64,000 nucleotides of DNA from Pseudolabrys sp. (lineage in GTDB: Bacteria; Pseudomonadota; Alphaproteobacteria; Rhizobiales; Xanthobacteraceae): positions 1 through 64,000 of the forward strand of contig JALHRB010000016.1 in NCBI GenBank assembly GCA_022841665.1, read 5' to 3'. Made by a program: the position numbers and the translations under genes. This document shows positions 16,691 to 25,433 of the stretch, piece by piece (position 1 is the first letter of the stretch; each line of letters starts with the position of its first letter). The notes beneath the pieces were generated by a model. It was not told the origin of the DNA. It did no database searches and worked only from the letters and a program-made list of their open reading frames with translations.

Positions 16691-18133
16691 CTATCCCAGC
16701 AGCTTGGCGACGTTTTCAAAGCCGGCGACCAGCCCCGGCGGCAGATAAATGCCGGCGCAGGCGACGATGCCGAAATGCGCGAACATCGGCACGTAGGAGG
16801 CGTGCACCGGCCCGCTCGGACCGCGCGGCTCGCCAAAGGCGATGCCGTTGAGGCGCAGGAACAGGCCACCGAGGGCAACCAGGATGCCGAAGACGAGAAT
16901 AGTGGCGAGCACCGGCTCGCGTGCAAAGGTCGAGCTTATCACCAGGAACTCGCTCATGAAGATGCCGAGCGGCGGCAGCCCGGCGATCGCCACGACCCCG
17001 AAGACCAGGCTCCAGCCGAGCACCGGATGCGTGACGGTCAGTCCGCCGAGATCGGCGATCTTCTGCGTGCCCTTGACCTGCGCGATGTGGCCGACCGTAA
17101 AGAAGATCGCCGACTTAGTCAGCGAGTGCATCGTCATGTGCAGGAGGCCGGCGAAGTTGGCGAGCGGTCCACCCATGCCGAAAGCGAACACGATGATGCC
17201 CATGTGCTCGATGGAGGAGTAGGCGAACATGCGTTTGATGTCGCGCCGCCGGTACAGCATGAAGGCCGCGAACAGGCAGGAGATCAGCCCCATCGTCACC
17301 ATCAGCGGGCCGGGCGCGATGGAGGCCGGGTTGAGCGCGAGCAGCATCTTGAAGCGCAAGAGCGCGTAGAGCGCGACGTTTAGGAGCAGACCGGAGAGTA
17401 CTGCCGAGATGGGCGTCGGGCCTTCGGCATGCGCGTCCGGCAGCCAGGCGTGCAGCGGCGCCAGGCCCACTTTGGTGCCGTAACCGAGCAGCAGGAACAC
17501 GAAGGCGACGTTGAGCAGCGCCGGATCGAACTTGGCGGCGTGCTGGACCAGCACGGTCCACACCATCGCCTCCAGCCCTTCGCCGATCACCGGCCGCGCC
17601 GCCATGTAGACCAAAATGGTGCCGAACAGCGCCAGCGCGATGCCGACGCTGCCGAGGATGAAATATTTCCACGCCGCTTCTAGCGCCTCGTGCGTGCGGT
17701 AGATGCCGACCATCAGTACGGTGGTGAGCGTGGCGACTTCGATCGCCACCCACATGAGGCCGATATTATTGGCCACCAGCGCGAGATTCATGGCGAACAT
17801 CAGCACCTGGTACATGGCGTGATAGAAACGTACCGAGCGCGGCGTCAGCCGGCCGATTTCTATCTCGTGGCCGATATAGCTCGCGCTGAACACGGACGTG
17901 GTGAAGGCGACAAAGGTGGTCAGCACGATGAAGACCTTGTTGAGGTCGTCCACCAGCAAGTAGTCGCCCGAGCGCGGCTCGAACAGGAACAGCGAGACCG
18001 AGGTGAGGAAGGTCGCCAGCGAGGCCACCACGTTGAGATTGGCGGTCAGCCGATAGCCGGGCAGCACGGCGAGCGCCGCCGCCGCCACGAGCGGGATCAG
18101 CAGGACGGCGTCGAGAGCGTTGAAGGCCGTCAT
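16691..18133 (-). CDS. hyfF: Hydrogenase-4 subunit F-like, antiporter-type membrane subunit
   Basis: A 480-residue polytopic protein of the NuoN/NuoL/MrpD antiporter-like family, with about 13 to 14 hydrophobic segments. The proton-channel glutamate is in MWVAIEVATLT and the channel lysine in GYGTKVGLAPLHAWLPDAH. In the next helix, SGLLLNVALYALLR has Asn where HyfB keeps Lys. It forms part of the proton-pumping membrane arm of the Ehr-like complex. Its start overlaps the hyfE stop by four bases, so the two are translationally coupled. Length is slightly shorter than E. coli HyfF. Confidence 0.88.
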   Translation of the reverse strand: MTAFNALDAVLLIPLVAAAALAVLPGYRLTANLNVVASLATFLTSVSLFLFEPRSGDYLLVDDLNKVFIVLTTFVAFTTSVFSASYIGHEIEIGRLTPRSVRFYHAMYQVLMFAMNLALVANNIGLMWVAIEVATLTTVLMVGIYRTHEALEAAWKYFILGSVGIALALFGTILVYMAARPVIGEGLEAMVWTVLVQHAAKFDPALLNVAFVFLLLGYGTKVGLAPLHAWLPDAHAEGPTPISAVLSGLLLNVALYALLRFKMLLALNPASIAPGPLMVTMGLISCLFAAFMLYRRRDIKRMFAYSSIEHMGIIVFAFGMGGPLANFAGLLHMTMHSLTKSAIFFTVGHIAQVKGTQKIADLGGLTVTHPVLGWSLVFGVVAIAGLPPLGIFMSEFLVISSTFAREPVLATILVFGILVALGGLFLRLNGIAFGEPRGPSGPVHASYVPMFAHFGIVACAGIYLPPGLVAGFENVAKLLG

Positions 18134-18792
18134 TGCCGTTCGCCCCGGAAGCGGTCGAGCGCCTGGATGTCGACCGTGTCGAAGCGCTCGCGGATGCGGA
18201 ACAGGAAGATGCCGATCACGATGAAGGCGATCAGCACGGAGAAAGCCACGGAGATTTCGACCACCAGCGGCATGCCTTTGGCGCCTGTTGCCGCCAGCAC
18301 CAGGCCGTTCTCCAGCGACATGAAGCCGATCACCTGGCTGACCGCGTTGCGCCGCGTCACCATCATCAGGAGCCCGAGCAGAACCACCGACAGGGCGAAG
18401 GCGAGATCCTCGCGTGCCAGCGGGTCGGCTTCGGCCGTCACGCGCAGCATCACCACCATCGACAGCGCGACCAGCCCGATGCCGGCGAGCATCGCCAGCC
18501 CGACGCCGACCACATTGTCGAGTTCGCGGTGGATTCCGAGCTTGACCACGATCCGGCGCAGCGCGACCGGAATGACGACGGCCTTGAAGACGAATGCGAT
18601 CGTGGCCGTGATGTAGAGGTGCGGCGCGTGCTGCACGAAGGCCTGCCAGGCTACAGAAGCGGTCAGCACCAGCGCGTGCAAGGCGAATATATTGATCAAT
18701 GACGACAATCGGTCCTGGTAGAGTTGCATAAAGCTCACCAGCACGAGCGAGCCGGCCAGCATGTGAGCGATGTCGAAGGTCAGCTTGTTCAT
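18130..18792 (-). CDS. hyfE: Hydrogenase-4 subunit E-like membrane protein
   Basis: The 220 residues form several hydrophobic helices and match HyfE in length and position. They include the segment VIGFMSLENGLVLAATGA, which resembles the NuoK-like part (GxExxL with a membrane glutamate) of HyfE. It is a structural subunit of the membrane arm and probably contributes to the proton path. Its ATG at 18792 overlaps the hyfC stop by one base, and its stop overlaps hyfF. Identification rests mainly on the membrane profile, the LENGL motif and the fixed order hyfB-C-E-F. Confidence 0.85.
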   Translation of the reverse strand: MNKLTFDIAHMLAGSLVLVSFMQLYQDRLSSLINIFALHALVLTASVAWQAFVQHAPHLYITATIAFVFKAVVIPVALRRIVVKLGIHRELDNVVGVGLAMLAGIGLVALSMVVMLRVTAEADPLAREDLAFALSVVLLGLLMMVTRRNAVSQVIGFMSLENGLVLAATGAKGMPLVVEISVAFSVLIAFIVIGIFLFRIRERFDTVDIQALDRFRGERQ

Positions 18793-19748
18793 CAGAAGCT
18801 CCCCGACACGAAGCGCAACAGCGTCGCCAAGAGCGCCAGCATGAGCGCGGCGCCGAGGAATTCGGGCACGCGGAACACGCGCATCTTGGCGATGGAGGTT
18901 TCGAACACCGCCAGCAGGAAGCCGCCGGCTGCGAGCTTGGCCGCGTAGGCGCCGACGCCGACTGCGACGAATGCCGGTGTGGCGGTGGCTGCCGCGATGC
19001 CCCAGGGCGCGAACAAGCAGGCGATCAGCGACATGTAAAGTAAGAGCTTAAGCATGACCGACAATTCGATCAGCGCCAGATGGCGGCCGGAATATTCCAG
19101 CACCATGGCCTCATGAACCATGGTCAGTTCCAGGTGCGTCGCCGGATTGTCGACCGGCACACGTGCGTTCTCGGCGATCGCCACGATGATGAGCGCGATC
19201 AGCGCAAGGCCAAGCGACACGCGCAGGCCCACTTCGGGCGAGTTCATGAAGGCCGCCATGGTGGAGAGTTGCGTAGAGCCCGCGATCAGCGCCAGCGTGA
19301 ACACGATCATCAGCATGGCTGGCTCGGCGAGCGAAGCGATCATCACCTCGCGGCTGGTGCCAATGCCGCCGAAGCTGGTGCCGGCGTCGATCCCGGCGAG
19401 CGCTAAGAAGAAGCGCGCGCTGCCGATGAGCGCGATGATGGCGATCAGGTCGGCGGTCCAGGAAAACAGCAGCCCGCTGCGGAAGGTCGGGACCAGCGAG
19501 GCCGCCACCCAGGTCGCCGCGAACACCAGGTAGGGAATGACGCGGAACAGCCAGGAGGCGTTGTCGGCGAGCACGACGTCCTTGCGCATCAGGCGGATGA
19601 GGTCGCGATAGGGCTGCAGCAAAGGCGGGCCCTGCCGGCGCAGCAGGCGCGCCTTCACCTTGCGCACGAAGCCGGTGAGCAGCGGCGAGAGCAGCAGCAC
19701 CAGCAGCATCTGCGCGCCCTGAAAGGCGAGATCGTGGATCAGGGCCAT
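18792..19748 (-). CDS. hyfC: Hydrogenase-4 subunit C-like (NuoH-type) membrane anchor
   Basis: A 318-residue NuoH/HyfC-type protein with about eight hydrophobic helices. QGPPLLQPYRDLIRLMRKD near residue 40 and the charged loop AENARVPVDNPATHLELTMV, followed by HEAM, are the conserved family signatures. In complex I relatives this subunit joins the peripheral arm to the proton channels and lines the quinone site. Its start overlaps the end of hyfB by ten bases. No second antiporter subunit (hyfD) is present, so the complex is smaller than E. coli hydrogenase-4. Confidence 0.9.
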   Translation of the reverse strand: MALIHDLAFQGAQMLLVLLLSPLLTGFVRKVKARLLRRQGPPLLQPYRDLIRLMRKDVVLADNASWLFRVIPYLVFAATWVAASLVPTFRSGLLFSWTADLIAIIALIGSARFFLALAGIDAGTSFGGIGTSREVMIASLAEPAMLMIVFTLALIAGSTQLSTMAAFMNSPEVGLRVSLGLALIALIIVAIAENARVPVDNPATHLELTMVHEAMVLEYSGRHLALIELSVMLKLLLYMSLIACLFAPWGIAAATATPAFVAVGVGAYAAKLAAGGFLLAVFETSIAKMRVFRVPEFLGAALMLALLATLLRFVSGSF

Positions 19749-21748
19749 ATCGCGAGCACCAAAAGGAGCAGCACCAGCGCCATGAACACCAGCGTCAGGT
19801 AGCGCCGGATGGTGAGGAATTGCAGCACGTTCAGGCGTTCGGAGGCGTAAGTGATGAAATCGGCGACCGGCGCGTAGAGCGTGTCCCAGACGGGATCGCG
19901 CATTTTTACTGTGAGACGTGCCGGCGCGGTCGAGCCGGGCGGGGGCATTTCACCGCTCTCGTGCGCGCTGAACACGAGCGTGCCGAACACACGGCGGATC
20001 GGCTGCGCCAGGCTGTCGGCGGTGTATTGCGTGAGCGGACCCGGATCGGGATAGCCGCAGCCCCAGGCGATGCTGCGGCGGATGCGGTCGGAGGCCAAGC
20101 GATGAATGGCGAAGGCCGCGATCATGCCGGAAGCGGTCATGAACACGAACACCAGCAGGCCATTGTAGGAACTGCGGCTTTCGGCTATCGGCACGATCGA
20201 CAGCCATTCTACTCCCGTCTGCACCGGCATGCGCCCTTGCGTGAGCATCTGTGCTACGGGCGCCAGCGTGTCGATGAACAGGCCGGGCAGGATGCCGGCG
20301 ATCAAGCAAAGCGCGGCGAGCGCATACATGGCGGCGAGCGAATGGGTGTCGGTTTCCTGCGCGCCGCGCGCTTCGTCCGAGCGCGGGCGGCCGAGGAAGC
20401 CGATGCCGAAGGCACGGACGAAGCAGGCGCCGGCGAGCGCAGCCGATAGCGCGAGCAACGCACCGACCGCAGGCACCATCAACTTCAGCCCCCAGGACGG
20501 TAATTGCGGGCTGAGGAGGATGGCCTGGAAGATCAGCCATTCAGAGACGAAGCCGTTGAGCGGCGGCAGCGCCGAGATCGCTGTGCAGCCGATCAAGAAC
20601 ACGAAGGCGGTCTGCGGCATGCGGTGGATGAGGCCGCCGAGCTTCTCCAGGTCGCGCTCGCCGGTCGCCGACAAGACTGCACCGGCGCCGCAGAACAACA
20701 GGTTCTTGAATAGCGCGTGATTGAACACGTGCAGCAGCGCGGCGGTGAGCGCGAGCGCAGCCGCAAAGTGCATCGCATAGGCCTTGAAAGCGAGCGCGAG
20801 CCCGAGCGCGGCGAAGATGATGCCGATGTTCTCGATTGTGCTGTAGGCGAGCACGCGCTTAACGTCGCGCTGCATCAGCGCATAGAGCACGCCCATCACC
20901 GCGCTGATGCCGCCGACGGCGAGTACGACCAGGCTCCACCACCAGTCGGGCGGACCGAGCAGGTCGAATGTAATGCGCACGAAGGCGTAGACTGCGACCT
21001 TGGTCATCACGCCGCTCATCAGCGCGGAGATATGGCTGGGCGCTGCCGGATGCGCCAGCGGTAGCCAGGCATGCAGCGGCACCAAGCCGGCTTTGGAGCC
21101 GGCGCCGATCAACACCAAGATCAGCACCAGCGCGGCGAGGCCGGTGGAGGGGTGAGCGGCGCGGATCGCGTCGAAGGCGTAGTTGCCTTGCGCGCCCGCC
21201 AGCAGGCCGAAGGCGAGCAGCAGCGCCAGCGTGCCGAATCCCGCCATCAAGAGATAGACATAGCCGGCGCGCAGATTCTCGCGGACGCGATGATGGGCGA
21301 TCACCAGCGCCCATGACGACAGCGACATGAACTCCCACGACACCAGGAAAGAGAAGGCGTCGTCGGCGAGCAGCACCAGATTCATGGCGCCGAGATAGAC
21401 CGGGTAGAACGGCAGCACGCGGCCGGGAAATTCCTCGTGGCGCCCGTAGCCGAGCGCGAACAGGCTTGCCGCTGCGCCGCCGAGGTTGATCACGGCGAGG
21501 AAGAAGGCCGACAGCGCGTCGATGCGGAAATGCGCCCCTAACCAGGGCAGGCCGAGCGGCAAGGTGACGGCGGAGCCGGCGCCGTCGTAGCCGGTGAGCG
21601 CGAGCAGAGCGGCGGTGCCCACGATCAGCGTGATCATCAGGCTGGCGCTGTAGACCAGCGCGGTGGCGCGCGCCGACGCGTTCAGCGCGATGGCGACGGG
21701 GGCGAGAGCCACCAGCGCCAGCACGCCGAAGAGCGCGTAGACGACCAT
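19739..21748 (-). CDS. hyfB: Hydrogenase-4 subunit B-like proton-translocating membrane subunit
   Basis: This 669-residue antiporter-like subunit has the channel glutamate in FLVSWEFMSLSSWAL, the lysine in GAGSKAGLVPLHAWLPLAH and a second lysine in MSGVMTKVAVYAFVR. A C-terminal extension ends in a final helix. It matches HyfB in length and is the first structural gene of the Ehr-like operon. The ATG at 21748 is chosen because GGAGG sits five bases upstream; a GTG immediately before it is less well spaced. It should couple the redox chemistry of the peripheral arm to proton movement. It follows the XRE regulator gene by 25 bases. Confidence 0.9.
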   Translation of the reverse strand: MVVYALFGVLALVALAPVAIALNASARATALVYSASLMITLIVGTAALLALTGYDGAGSAVTLPLGLPWLGAHFRIDALSAFFLAVINLGGAAASLFALGYGRHEEFPGRVLPFYPVYLGAMNLVLLADDAFSFLVSWEFMSLSSWALVIAHHRVRENLRAGYVYLLMAGFGTLALLLAFGLLAGAQGNYAFDAIRAAHPSTGLAALVLILVLIGAGSKAGLVPLHAWLPLAHPAAPSHISALMSGVMTKVAVYAFVRITFDLLGPPDWWWSLVVLAVGGISAVMGVLYALMQRDVKRVLAYSTIENIGIIFAALGLALAFKAYAMHFAAALALTAALLHVFNHALFKNLLFCGAGAVLSATGERDLEKLGGLIHRMPQTAFVFLIGCTAISALPPLNGFVSEWLIFQAILLSPQLPSWGLKLMVPAVGALLALSAALAGACFVRAFGIGFLGRPRSDEARGAQETDTHSLAAMYALAALCLIAGILPGLFIDTLAPVAQMLTQGRMPVQTGVEWLSIVPIAESRSSYNGLLVFVFMTASGMIAAFAIHRLASDRIRRSIAWGCGYPDPGPLTQYTADSLAQPIRRVFGTLVFSAHESGEMPPPGSTAPARLTVKMRDPVWDTLYAPVADFITYASERLNVLQFLTIRRYLTLVFMALVLLLLVLAIWP

Positions 21749-21773
21749 CACCGCCTCCGCTGGCTGCTTGCGT

Positions 21774-22016
21774 TCATTTGAGCCGCACTCCGCGGCCGCC
21801 GCTGGACGAGATCGCCCCTTCGCCGATCAGCTCGATGCCGCCGGCGGCCAGAGCATTCACCAGCTTCATCAGCGAGTCGACGTTGCCGCGCACGACGCCG
21901 TCACTGGCTTCCATGCGCTGAATGGTCGGAAGCGACAGGCCGGACCGTTGCGCCAATTCGCGCTGGTCGAGGCCGAGCAAAGCCCGCGCCGCCTTCATTT
22001 GCCCTGCGGTGATCAT
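21774..22016 (-). CDS. Small XRE-family helix-turn-helix regulator
   Basis: An 80-residue single-domain Cro/C1-type protein. The helix-turn-helix reads QRELAQRSGLSLPTIQRMEA within the first half, and no effector domain follows. It precedes hyfB by 25 bases on the same strand, so the two are probably one transcript and the protein may control the Ehr-like operon and itself. Upstream is an AT-rich stretch with TTGACA and an inverted repeat. Regulators of this size are common solo DNA-binding proteins; an antitoxin role is possible but there is no toxin gene beside it. Confidence 0.82.
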   Translation of the reverse strand: MITAGQMKAARALLGLDQRELAQRSGLSLPTIQRMEASDGVVRGNVDSLMKLVNALAAGGIELIGEGAISSSGGRGVRLK

Positions 22017-22040
22017 GAGCAGGTCACTTTAATCTTAGAT

Positions 22041-22080
22041 ATCAATAGTGATGTATTAAATTAGCATTATGATATGTCAA
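22041..22080 (-). promoter_or_regulatory. Candidate promoter and XRE operator upstream of the Ehr operon
   Basis: On the minus strand TTGACA (22080-22075) is a perfect -35 box in the most AT-rich stretch of this region, with only weak -10 candidates 16 to 17 bases on. ATCA-ATAG-TGAT at 22041-22052 is an inverted repeat between the promoter and the XRE start at 22016, a plausible autoregulatory operator. Both are consensus-based guesses. Confidence 0.4.
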
Positions 22081-22186
22081 GCATCAAAATACGCATAGTT
22101 GGGGATAGCGTCGGCATGCGCCGGACGCGGGAATTTCCTTGGCCTTACAGGCAATTAGCGACGGCGGGCCGGCGCCTAGACCGGCG

Positions 22187-22813
22187 TCAGGTTGCCTTGA
22201 CCGTCCGCGGCTTGATGCCGCTCCAGCGCCGCACCACGCCGACATTGACGCCGAATAGATCGAGCACACGCCCGAGCGTGTGGTCGACCATCTCCTCCAG
22301 CGACTTCGGCTGGGTGTAAAATGCCGGCACCGGCGGATAGACGATGGCGCCGGCCTCGGTCACCGCCGCCATGCTGCGGATATGACCTAGGTGCAGCGGC
22401 GTCTCGCGCAGCATCAGCACCACGCGCCGGCGCTCCTTGAGCGCCACGTCGGCCGAGCGCGAGATCAGGTTCGCGGTCACGCCGGTAGCGATCTCCGCCA
22501 TGGTCTTGATCGAGCAGGGTGCGATCACCATGCCGAGATTCTGAAACGAGCCGCTCGAGCAGGCGGCGCCGACGTCCGCGTTCGGATGCACGACGTCGGC
22601 AAGCGCCTCGACGTCCGCCGTCTTCAGGCTGGTCTCGGCGGCGATCGTCATCTGCGCCGCGCGCGAGACGATCAGGTGGGTCTCGATGTCGGTGTCCTGC
22701 AGTAGTTCGAGCAGGCGGATTCCGTAAACGGCGCCGGACGCGCCGCTGATGCCGACGATCAGCCGCTTGGCGGCGTCGCCGCTGGGTTTCTTGCGTCTGC
22801 TCTTTTGCAGCAA
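22187..22813 (-). CDS. ubiX: UbiX-family flavin prenyltransferase
   Basis: A 208-residue protein with the FMN-binding GISGASGAVYGIRLLELL at the N-terminus, APCSIKTMAEIATGVTANLI in the middle and LMLRETPLHLGHIRSMA near the C-terminus, all classic UbiX/Pad1 motifs. UbiX attaches dimethylallyl phosphate to FMN to make the cofactor prenyl-FMN for UbiD-type decarboxylases. The chosen start is the TTG at 22813, because GGAG lies seven bases before it; a longer frame from 22870 lacks this. It follows tcuB by 63 bases on the same strand. No UbiD gene is in the window, so its client enzyme is elsewhere or unknown. Confidence 0.85.
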   Translation of the reverse strand: MLQKSRRKKPSGDAAKRLIVGISGASGAVYGIRLLELLQDTDIETHLIVSRAAQMTIAAETSLKTADVEALADVVHPNADVGAACSSGSFQNLGMVIAPCSIKTMAEIATGVTANLISRSADVALKERRRVVLMLRETPLHLGHIRSMAAVTEAGAIVYPPVPAFYTQPKSLEEMVDHTLGRVLDLFGVNVGVVRRWSGIKPRTVKAT

Positions 22814-22876
22814 GTCGCGCCTCCAGCGTCTGGTACGGTTAGGAGTAGTCCGCCCTCCGAATGGGGTCAAGCGCCG

Positions 22877-23983
22877 CTATTCGATGCTCGTCTTGCCGCT
22901 GCGGATTTCCTGCGCATAGCGCACCAGCGCCACGAAGCGGTAGATGCCGTGCACGAACTTGCCGTAGGGCATGGTCACGAACAGCGCAAACACCACGCCG
23001 AGGTGTAGCGCCAGCATCGGGTTGAGCGCGGGCGTCGCGCGAAGAACCAGGAGCAGGATGCCGGTGACACTGGTGAGGAACAGCATCACGAGGAATGCCA
23101 CGTCCATGCCGCGGTTCGACCTCGCCATCAGGTCCGGATCGCGGCGGAACTTGGCGGCGAGCAGGCCAACCGGCCCGACGATCAGCCCGATGCCGCCGAG
23201 GGTGCCGAGCACGACCGGCAGATCCCACCAAGGGTAGGGCGCCTGGCGCCCAAACAGATAGTGATAAATGGTCGCCACACAGGTGGCCGCAAAGCAGAGC
23301 ATAAAGCCGTAGAAGGTCGCGTGGTGATAGTGCTTGCGCCGGTCGTTGCCTTTTTCGTCCTCGTTCACGCAGCCCGCGCTGCCGCCGTCGAGATAGCGCA
23401 GGCGCGAGGCGTCCTTGATCGCCTGCCAGATCGAGCCACTGCCCAGGTCGTCCTCCGTGCCGCCGATGTCGCGCCAGAATTTGCGCACGCCCATGATGAG
23501 CGCGACCATGGCATAGAGGAACGCGAGGCCGAACAGCAGCGCCATCGTATTGTGCGGCATCACGCGATAAAACGCGCCGGGGCCGGTCTCGACGCTGAGG
23601 AAAGCCGCGCCGGCCGCCGCGCGGAAGCCGAGGATGAAACCAGCGACGCTGAGCGCGAGCACGATTGAAATGACAAGCCCGTTGCGCGCGAAAGCGCCGG
23701 AAAGTATCCCCGGCCATGCATAAGCGGCATAGGAGTCGGCGCGCACCTGCTCGAGCACCTGCGGGACGTTGACGTTGAACTCGTGCGGCGGCGAGAACTG
23801 GCAGTCGTAATAGCAGGCGCCGCAGGAGTGACAGAGATTGGCGAGGTAATTGAGGTCGCCGTCGCCGAACGAGCGGCGCATCTCCATCGCCGGGAACACC
23901 GCGCACACCCCTTCGCAATAGCGGCAGGAGTTGCACAGCGTCATCAAGCGGTCGGCTTCGGCGAGCGCCTCAGTTGCGTGCAT
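22877..23983 (-). CDS. tcuB: Tricarballylate utilization protein B (iron-sulfur, membrane cytochrome-like)
   Basis: The 368 residues begin with two 4Fe-4S ligand sets, CNSCRYCEGVCAVFP and CHSCGACYYDC. Five or six hydrophobic helices with scattered histidines follow. This is the TcuB/CitB layout. In Salmonella TcuB reoxidises the FADH2 of TcuA and passes electrons to the quinone pool. The ATG at 23983 (MHATEALAEADRL) is preferred over an upstream frame extension; it overlaps the 3' end of tcuA by 14 bases, which indicates coupling. Here the substrate may be tricarballylate or a related tricarboxylate. Confidence 0.85.
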   Translation of the reverse strand: MHATEALAEADRLMTLCNSCRYCEGVCAVFPAMEMRRSFGDGDLNYLANLCHSCGACYYDCQFSPPHEFNVNVPQVLEQVRADSYAAYAWPGILSGAFARNGLVISIVLALSVAGFILGFRAAAGAAFLSVETGPGAFYRVMPHNTMALLFGLAFLYAMVALIMGVRKFWRDIGGTEDDLGSGSIWQAIKDASRLRYLDGGSAGCVNEDEKGNDRRKHYHHATFYGFMLCFAATCVATIYHYLFGRQAPYPWWDLPVVLGTLGGIGLIVGPVGLLAAKFRRDPDLMARSNRGMDVAFLVMLFLTSVTGILLLVLRATPALNPMLALHLGVVFALFVTMPYGKFVHGIYRFVALVRYAQEIRSGKTSIE

Positions 23984-25367
23984 TGATCGCCGCCTCCCGC
24001 CCCGCGATGCGCCCAAACACGCTGCCGATGGTCATGCCGACGCCGGCGGCGTAGCCGCGACCGAGCACGTTGCCAGCCATGATCTCGCCGGCCGCGAACA
24101 TGTTCGCCGCCGGCTTGCCGTCGGCCATCAACATGCGCGCGTGCTTGTCCACGCGCGTGCCGAGGTAGGTGAAGGTGATGCCGGGGCGCACCGGGTAGAC
24201 ATAGTATGGCGGGGTATCGATGCGCCGCGCCCAGTTCGACTTCTGCGGCGTCAGGCCTTCAGTGCGGCAATTGTCGAGCTGCGTGTGGTCGAAATGGCCC
24301 GGCTGCACCGCTGCGTTGAATGTCGCGACGGTCTGCTCCAGCGCCGACGGGTCGAGGCCGACCTTGCCGGCGAGCTCGCGGACGCTCGGCGCCTCGATCG
24401 CCGGAAAGCAGGATGGCATGAACAGCTTCAGCGATTTGGCGTCGAACACGATATAGGCGATCTGGTTGGGCTGGCCGGCGACCAGGCGGCCCCAGATCGC
24501 GTAGCGCTTGGGCCAGACGTCCTCGCCTTCGTCATAGAAGCGCTGCGCCTGCTCGTTGACCACGATGCCCAGCACCACACAGTCGAGGCGCGTAATGATG
24601 CCGCCGTCGTACTTCGGCGCGCGCGCGTCGATCGCCACCGCGTGGCATTGCGTCGGGTCGCCGATGCGATCGACCCCCTTGGCCAGCAGCAGTTTTAGCA
24701 CGCCGCCCTGGTTGTAGCGGGTGCCGCGGATGAGAAAGTTCTCCGCCGGCGGGCCCCAGTATTCCTTAAGCCAGCCGATATTGGATTCGAAGCCGCCGCA
24801 AGCCGCGACCAAAGTACCCGCGTGCACCGTGCGATGCTCGGTGCCGAGTCGCACGGTCGCCGACTTGAAGAAGCTATGCTCGATGTCGAGATCGACTACT
24901 TCGGCGTCATAGGCGACATCGACGCCGAGACCCTCGGCGGTCAGATAGAGCGCGTTCAGCATCGCGCGGCCGCCGCCGAGGAAGAACGAATTGGTGCGGC
25001 CGAGGCTGAGCGTGCCGCCGAGCGAAGGCTGAAAGCGTACGCCCTGTTCGCGGATCCAGACCAGCATTTCCTTGGACTCGTGGATCATATGGCGCGCCAA
25101 CTCTTCGTTGGTCTCGCCTTCGGTGACGCGCAGCAGGTCGTTCCAGAACTCCTCTTCCGGGTAAGGTCCGGTCAGCGTGTCGGTGGCGCTGTCGTGGGCG
25201 CAGCGCATATTGCGGGTGTGGCGTGTATTGCCGCCGCGATAGAATTTCGGCGCCGCCTCCAGCACCAGCACCGAGGCGCCCGCGCGGCGCGCGCTAATGG
25301 CGGCGCAGAGGGCGGCGTTGCCGCCGCCGGCAATCAGGACATCGTATTTGCGCGAGAAATCGGTCAT
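23970..25367 (-). CDS. tcuA: FAD-dependent tricarballylate dehydrogenase
   Basis: A 465-residue FAD protein of the fumarate-reductase/succinate-dehydrogenase flavoprotein fold. The N-terminal dinucleotide site is VLIAGGGNAALCAAISARRA, GGNTRHTRNMRCAH is the TcuA-type substrate loop, and the C-terminal AAGEIMAGNVLGRGYAAGVG closes the FAD site. TcuA oxidises tricarballylate to cis-aconitate in the cytoplasm. Directly downstream is tcuB. No tcuC transporter or tcuR regulator is adjacent. A perfect palindrome at 25434-25448 lies upstream and may be the operator. Other tricarboxylates cannot be excluded as substrate. Confidence 0.85.
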   Translation of the reverse strand: MTDFSRKYDVLIAGGGNAALCAAISARRAGASVLVLEAAPKFYRGGNTRHTRNMRCAHDSATDTLTGPYPEEEFWNDLLRVTEGETNEELARHMIHESKEMLVWIREQGVRFQPSLGGTLSLGRTNSFFLGGGRAMLNALYLTAEGLGVDVAYDAEVVDLDIEHSFFKSATVRLGTEHRTVHAGTLVAACGGFESNIGWLKEYWGPPAENFLIRGTRYNQGGVLKLLLAKGVDRIGDPTQCHAVAIDARAPKYDGGIITRLDCVVLGIVVNEQAQRFYDEGEDVWPKRYAIWGRLVAGQPNQIAYIVFDAKSLKLFMPSCFPAIEAPSVRELAGKVGLDPSALEQTVATFNAAVQPGHFDHTQLDNCRTEGLTPQKSNWARRIDTPPYYVYPVRPGITFTYLGTRVDKHARMLMADGKPAANMFAAGEIMAGNVLGRGYAAGVGMTIGSVFGRIAGREAAINARN

Positions 25368-25433
25368 GAGGGCCGGTCAGGCCCTCGGCATAATATGGTT
25401 CGTTGCGCGAAACAATTGCCTTTATCGTGCCAT

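Noticed and set aside
14609-21748. A functional NiFe hydrogenase-4 or formate hydrogenlyase
   Set aside because: All four NiFe cysteine ligands are replaced, and there are no maturation, formate dehydrogenase or hyfD/hyfA genes.
21774-22016. Antitoxin of a toxin-antitoxin pair
   Set aside because: No toxin-like small gene overlaps or adjoins the XRE gene; it is followed directly by hyfB.
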